64,000 nucleotides of DNA, from positions 62,001-126,000 of the forward strand of contig JAJPIK010000068.1 of the NCBI GenBank assembly GCA_021324795.1. Reading direction: 5' to 3'. Position 1 is the stretch's first letter; each line of letters begins with the position of its first letter. Shown here piece by piece: positions 60,247-64,000 of this stretch. Under the pieces are notes generated by a model. The model saw nothing but the letters and a program-made list of their open reading frames with translations, made no database searches and was not told where the DNA came from. Both the position numbers and the translations under genes were made by a program. The stretch comes from Chloroflexota bacterium (lineage in GTDB: Bacteria > Chloroflexota > UBA6077 > FW602-bin22 > CADDYW01).

Positions 60247-61265
60247 TCTCCGCCCTGTCGATAGGCCGCACCGACCTCGGTTCCGAGAAGCTTCCAGGCG
60301 GTCCGCCAGAGAATGTTATCACGATCGGCCACGCTGAGGCCGGGCGCCTCACGGACAATCGCCGTTGGATCCTGCGGACCGATGTCAAAAGGGTAATCGC
60401 TGCCGACGACGACGTGGTCACTGCCGAGCTCGCCGACGAGCCAGGTCAACGCTGACGGAATGTAGATCATGTTGTCGACGTAGATGCGGTCCAGGTAGGC
60501 GCTGGGCGGTTGGGCGACGTCGAAGCATGGCGTTTTCAAGAAGTGGAAACCGTGCTCGGCGCGCCCTCGCAGCCAGGGAAAGCTGCCCCCGGCGTGGGCG
60601 AAGTAGGTCTTCAGACGCGGCAATCGGTCGTAAACGCCGCCGAAGACGAGCGATTCGATCGCCACGCAGGTCTCGGTCACCATGCCGATCAAGTTCCACA
60701 TATAGTAATCCTGGAGCCGCTCGCTGCCGAGAACCTCGTACGGGTGAATGAAAACACAGGCGTCGAGGGCCTGGCAGGCTTCGAAGAATGGCAAGAAGTA
60801 GGGGTGATTCAGATTTTTCTCGCCAAGGTGAGAGGTGATCATCACGCCCCGAAACTCCGGCCGCTTCATTGCCCGTTCAAGCTCGGCGATGGCCCGCGGC
60901 ATGTCTTGCAGGGGGACGGTGCATAGGCCGACGAAGCGATCGGGACGATCCTGGACGACCGCGGCGATGCTGTCGTTGTTCGCTGCCGAGATCTCGGCAG
61001 CCAGGCCGGCCTCGGCCCAGTATGAGAGGGTGGGCGGGGCAACCGAGAGCGCGGCGCCGACCACGTTGCGCTTTTCCAGCGAGGCGATCAGCGCCGGCAC
61101 CGACCAGAGATCCTCGGTGAGCGGGTAGTCAAAGTCGCCGGGCGCCTGAAGGAACTCCTGTCCGTTATCACGGCGGTAGATCCGTGCGCCGATCCGTGGA
61201 CCGTCGATTCGCGCCAACCGGATGTACTCTGGCGGAAAGATGTGGCAGTGTAGGTCGATCGCCAT
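60234..61265 (-). CDS. Amidohydrolase-2 family protein (ACMSD-like)
   Basis: This 343-residue metal-dependent hydrolase has the N-terminal DLHCHIFPPEY motif, GVMITSHLG, ACVFIHPYEVLG, YFAHAGGSFPWL and VVVGSDYPFDIG. These give His-x-His, His, His and Asp ligands of the ACMSD/amidohydrolase-2 type. The family decarboxylates or hydrolyses compounds such as aminocarboxymuconate semialdehyde or lactones. In this operon a sugar lactone or acid is a likely substrate. It starts 5 bp after the preceding gene. Confidence 0.9.
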   Translation of the reverse strand: MAIDLHCHIFPPEYIRLARIDGPRIGARIYRRDNGQEFLQAPGDFDYPLTEDLWSVPALIASLEKRNVVGAALSVAPPTLSYWAEAGLAAEISAANNDSIAAVVQDRPDRFVGLCTVPLQDMPRAIAELERAMKRPEFRGVMITSHLGEKNLNHPYFLPFFEACQALDACVFIHPYEVLGSERLQDYYMWNLIGMVTETCVAIESLVFGGVYDRLPRLKTYFAHAGGSFPWLRGRAEHGFHFLKTPCFDVAQPPSAYLDRIYVDNMIYIPSALTWLVGELGSDHVVVGSDYPFDIGPQDPTAIVREAPGLSVADRDNILWRTAWKLLGTEVGAAYRQGGEWRV

Positions 61266-61270
61266 CGTGC

Positions 61271-62245
61271 TCAGGCCTCGTCCGGAAGGGTGATTGGCTG
61301 GCCGGTCTCAGCCGAGCGATTCGCCGCGATGACGACCCGCTGGGTGCGCAAAGCATCGGAATAATCGGAGAGGATGCCGGTGCGGTCGCCGGTCGCGATC
61401 GCCCGGAGGAAGGCAACGTTTTCGGCCAGTCCGGCGTCGTTCGAACGCTCGATTCTTTCGATCCCACCCGGGCCATCGATCTCGGTTGCCTCGTCTCGGA
61501 TGCGATACATCCGTTTCTTACAGAGCACGTCCAGCCCTACGTTGTAGCGGCGGTGGAGGATCGAGCAGGTCGACAGATTGCCAATGGCGCCGCTCCGGAA
61601 CCGGAGATTTACGGTATAGACGTCGTCAGACGCGTGGCCGGGCTCGTCGTAATTGCCCCGCTCAGCGTACTCGGCTGACACCCGCTCGACCTCGCCTATC
61701 AGGTAGCGGGCCAGATCGACCACGTGAATGGCCTGTTCGACGATCTGGCCTCCCGAGCGCACCTTCACGCGCCACCACGGCGATCCTGGGAGCGCATTCA
61801 GGAAGTAGCCGAGCACCATGCCGACGCGCTCGTCGGCGAGCGCCGTCCGCACCTGCTTGACGTGATTCCAGTGGCGCCAGTGGTAGCCAACGTTGGTGAC
61901 GATGCCGGCCTCACGCGCGCGACGAGCGATGAATTCGGCCTTCGCGAGATCAAGTGGCAACGGCTTCTCAACGAAGAGGTGGATGCCACGTTCGATCGCC
62001 ACGAGCTCCTGGTCGACGTGAGCGTCCGGAGGCAGGCAGACGTAAAGCGCGTCAAGCCTTTCGTGCGCGAGCATCTCCGGAAAGCTCAGATAGACCTTCG
62101 CATCAAACGGCTGCGCCGCGGCGATAGCCCGCTCTTCGATCACGTCGCAAACCGCGACGACCTCAGCCTGATCGCGTAAATGACCGAGCGCCCCGAAGTG
62201 GCGGCGGGTGATGTTACCGGTTCCGACAAAGCCAACACGGATCAC
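61271..62245 (-). CDS. Gfo/Idh/MocA-family oxidoreductase
   Basis: This 324-residue protein begins IRVGFVGTGNITRRHFGALG and has the EKP motif in LFVEKPLPLDLAKAEFI. The catalytic region is GGQIVEQAIHVVDLARYL, where the His and Gln/Glu residues match inositol- and sugar-dehydrogenases. It starts 9 bp after the permease-like gene and is followed 5 bp later by the amidohydrolase, so it belongs to the sugar operon. It probably oxidises the imported sugar. Confidence 0.93.
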   Translation of the reverse strand: MIRVGFVGTGNITRRHFGALGHLRDQAEVVAVCDVIEERAIAAAQPFDAKVYLSFPEMLAHERLDALYVCLPPDAHVDQELVAIERGIHLFVEKPLPLDLAKAEFIARRAREAGIVTNVGYHWRHWNHVKQVRTALADERVGMVLGYFLNALPGSPWWRVKVRSGGQIVEQAIHVVDLARYLIGEVERVSAEYAERGNYDEPGHASDDVYTVNLRFRSGAIGNLSTCSILHRRYNVGLDVLCKKRMYRIRDEATEIDGPGGIERIERSNDAGLAENVAFLRAIATGDRTGILSDYSDALRTQRVVIAANRSAETGQPITLPDEA

Positions 62246-62254
62246 AATTATCCC

Positions 62255-63250
62255 CTATCCTTTTAATCCAGTGAGCACAATTCCTTGAATGAAAGCGCGC
62301 TGGGCGACGAAGAAGATGATAATGATTGGCGTGATCATCATGGTCGACATGGCCATGAGGAGATTCGTCGTGTCGCGCCGGCCGATGGAAGCGTTTTTCA
62401 GCAAGACGACCCCCATCGCCAGCGTCCAAGTATGAAAGTCGTTCAGGTAGATCAATGGCGCGAGAAAGTCATTCCAATGGAAGAGAAAGCTAAAGATCGT
62501 GACGACAATGAGCGCCGGGACCGACAACGGGAGAATGATCCGCCAGTAGATGGTAAGGTAGCCGGCGCCGTCGAGCAGCGCGGCCTCTTCGAGCTCATCT
62601 GGAATCGTGAGGAAGAACTGGCGCAGCAAAAAGACGTTGAAAGCGCCACCCCCGAACCAGAACGGGACGATCAGGGGAAGATACGTGCCGAGCCAGCCGA
62701 ACGCTTTGAACATGATGTAAACCGGGATCAGCGTCACTGCATAGGGCAGCATGAGCGTGGCGAGCAGCGCGCCGAAGGCGACGTCGCGGCCGGGGAAGCG
62801 CAACCGGGCAAAGCCGTAGGCGGCGAGCGACGAGGTCAGCACCTGACCGAGCATCGCTGGAATCGTGATGATCAGGGTATTGCGGGTATAGAGAAAGAAC
62901 GGCAGCTCGGTCACGACCTCGGGATAATTCCCCCATTGGGCCGGATGTGGCAGCCAGATCGGGGGAAAGACGTAGATCTCCTGGGGCGATTTGAGCGAGG
63001 AGGACAGGAGCCAGAAAAATGGCAGGAGCAGAGGGCGGGGATCGCTGAATCGGTCACGCTGTCGGTTGCCGTCTGCCGAATCTGCCGATCCATCTCCTCG
63101 ATCTGTGGCTGGGCCGTTTCCAGAACCGGTCTGAGCAGCACCGCCACCGGGGGCAGCTCGGTTTGCGGTTGCTTCAAGCGCATGCTGGTCTGGCTTAGGC
63201 CTTGGCGGGTCGTCCAATCTTGGCGGCAAGGGTAGCTTGTTGTACACCAT
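62255..63250 (-). CDS. MalG-type sugar permease with a missing first membrane segment
   Basis: From about residue 82 this protein is a normal carbohydrate permease (LLPFFWLLSSSLKSPQEIYV, EELEEAALLDGAGYLTIYW as the EAA loop, ending IQGIVLTGLKG). The first 80 residues are instead polar and low in complexity (ANRAAPGGGAAQTGSGNGPA), so the first transmembrane segment is lost up to its last turn. Upstream genes for a partner permease and binding protein are absent. A deletion joined unrelated DNA near 63040. The product is probably not functional as a transporter. The start is not known; ATG 63250 has no Shine-Dalgarno site. Confidence 0.75.
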   Translation of the reverse strand: MVYNKLPLPPRLDDPPRPKPDQHALEATANRAAPGGGAAQTGSGNGPATDRGDGSADSADGNRQRDRFSDPRPLLLPFFWLLSSSLKSPQEIYVFPPIWLPHPAQWGNYPEVVTELPFFLYTRNTLIITIPAMLGQVLTSSLAAYGFARLRFPGRDVAFGALLATLMLPYAVTLIPVYIMFKAFGWLGTYLPLIVPFWFGGGAFNVFLLRQFFLTIPDELEEAALLDGAGYLTIYWRIILPLSVPALIVVTIFSFLFHWNDFLAPLIYLNDFHTWTLAMGVVLLKNASIGRRDTTNLLMAMSTMMITPIIIIFFVAQRAFIQGIVLTGLKG

Positions 63251-63311
63251 ACTCGCCGATTTGGCATCTAAACCATACAAAGGAGCAGAACTGAAGGAGC
63301 CAGCGCCCAGC

Positions 63312-64000
63312 TTAGCGACCGCGCGACCTCACAATACTCCAGGCGAGGTAGGCGCCAAGCATGCTGGCGGCAAGGAAGCCGCTGGCAAAGATGATTCCGG
63401 CCCAACGTTCGAAACCGGGAGGACGGTAGGTCGAGACGAGCACGGCGAGGCCATTGACGAAGGCAGCGGCGATGATCCCGAGGACGATGCGATTCGCCAA
63501 ACGCTCGAAGCGCTGAATCAGCGGCTCGAAGCCCATTGGCCGCATGCCGACCTCGAAGCCACCGCGTTCGAGATCGCCAAAGATCTGGCGCAACTGCTGG
63601 GGTAGCTCGACTCCCAGTAGCGCAGCGTCTAGGCTAGCCGCACCAAGCCGGCGGGCCCAACGCAGTGGCGAGAACTGTCGCAGGATTAACCCCTGAGCAT
63701 ACGGAACGAGTACCGTCGTCAGGTTGAAGGAGGGATCGAGTTGCCGGGCGAGGCCTTCGCCGACGATTAAGGTCTTGACGAGGAGGGCAAGGTGGGCGGG
63801 CAATCCTAAGCGATGCTCACGAATCAGCGCCAGGGCATCGGTCAAAAGCGCCGCGAAGCTGATCTCGCCCAAAGGCCGGTCATAGTAGCGGGCAATCAGA
63901 TGGTCCAGATCACTCCGCAGATGGAAGCGATCGATTCGTTCCCGAGCGACGCCGAGCTCGATTAGAGTCTCGACGACCCGATCGGTATTGTGCGTTGTGA
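63312..64000 (-). CDS. ABC1/UbiB-family atypical kinase, N-terminus outside window
   Basis: The frame is open to base 64000, so the catalytic N-terminal part is missing. The visible C-terminal part has LIELGVARERIDRFHLRSDL, YYDRPLGEISFAALLTDALA, REHRLGLPAHLALLVKTLIV and two closing membrane helices (IVLGIIAAAFVNGLAVLV and GIIFASGFLAASMLGAYLAW). This is the usual tail of AarF/UbiB kinases linked to isoprenoid quinone or lipid homeostasis. It reads toward the truncated permease, separated by about 60 bp. Confidence 0.9.
   Translation of the reverse strand, partial: TTHNTDRVVETLIELGVARERIDRFHLRSDLDHLIARYYDRPLGEISFAALLTDALALIREHRLGLPAHLALLVKTLIVGEGLARQLDPSFNLTTVLVPYAQGLILRQFSPLRWARRLGAASLDAALLGVELPQQLRQIFGDLERGGFEVGMRPMGFEPLIQRFERLANRIVLGIIAAAFVNGLAVLVSTYRPPGFERWAGIIFASGFLAASMLGAYLAWSIVRSRGR

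Noticed and set aside
1-64000. tRNA or rRNA genes
   Set aside because: I looked for CCA-ended cloverleaf patterns and conserved rRNA motifs in the gene gaps and saw none. A dedicated scan could not be run.

Overview
The window is about 60% GC and carries 54 or so intact or nearly intact genes on both strands, most with clear GGAGG-type ribosome binding sites. The gene set points to a heterotrophic Chloroflexota bacterium, perhaps near Thermomicrobia. The reasons are Tat-type (SRR) lipoprotein sugar-binding proteins, several ATPase-less carbohydrate ABC importers, many Gfo/Idh oxidoreductases and sugar isomerases, STAND-type regulators, and no outer-membrane genes. The phylum is an inference from gene content; no rRNA or tRNA gene was seen.

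Layout. 1-8.9 kb is housekeeping: a partial SDR epimerase, a hydroxyacid dehydrogenase, purE/purK, an indoleamine 2,3-dioxygenase, a second epimerase, then hemE-hemH and an unknown partner gene. 9.0-23.8 kb is mixed catabolism and regulation: a metallo-beta-lactamase/rhodanese fusion, a GlcD-type FAD oxidase, an SDR, decayed fragments including an Rhs-like piece, a RidA/SnoaL pair facing a LuxR regulator, an HtrA-like protease, a VOC dioxygenase, ApbE, a lactonase, a FadR-type regulator, a P-loop kinase-like protein and a BNR sialidase-like protein. 24.1-33.3 kb is a glycan-use region: a binding lipoprotein, two permeases, a sulfatase-fold hydrolase lacking the usual formylglycine cysteine, a Gfo/Idh protein, a lipoprotein and a GH4 glycosidase. 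A large STAND ATPase regulator follows on the other strand.

36.4-45.7 kb is the most interesting part: a complete lasso-peptide biosynthesis locus in two convergent operons. The plus-strand operon is histidine kinase, response regulator, B2 protease, DegT-like protein and PqqD-like B1. The minus-strand operon is cyclase C, an unannotated 56-residue precursor A (43417-43587), ABC exporter D and an HPr-kinase-like protein. The two operons meet with 9 bp between stop codons. The precursor has the canonical YxxPxLxxxG leader motif and the Thr at -2. It predicts a 35-residue core with a Gly1-Asp8 ring, two tail cysteines and a C-terminal serine that the kinase may phosphorylate. The DegT-like protein has Ala where the PLP lysine should be.

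46-57 kb holds two further complete sugar ABC importers (binding protein plus two permeases each, no ATPase), an F420-type oxidoreductase and small unknown genes. 58.4-63.3 kb is a minus-strand sugar catabolic operon (truncated permease, Gfo/Idh, amidohydrolase, two TIM-barrel isomerases) whose upstream transporter genes seem to have been deleted. The window ends inside a UbiB/ABC1-type kinase gene. Two families of dispersed intergenic repeats run through the window, and some of them have become part of gene ends.
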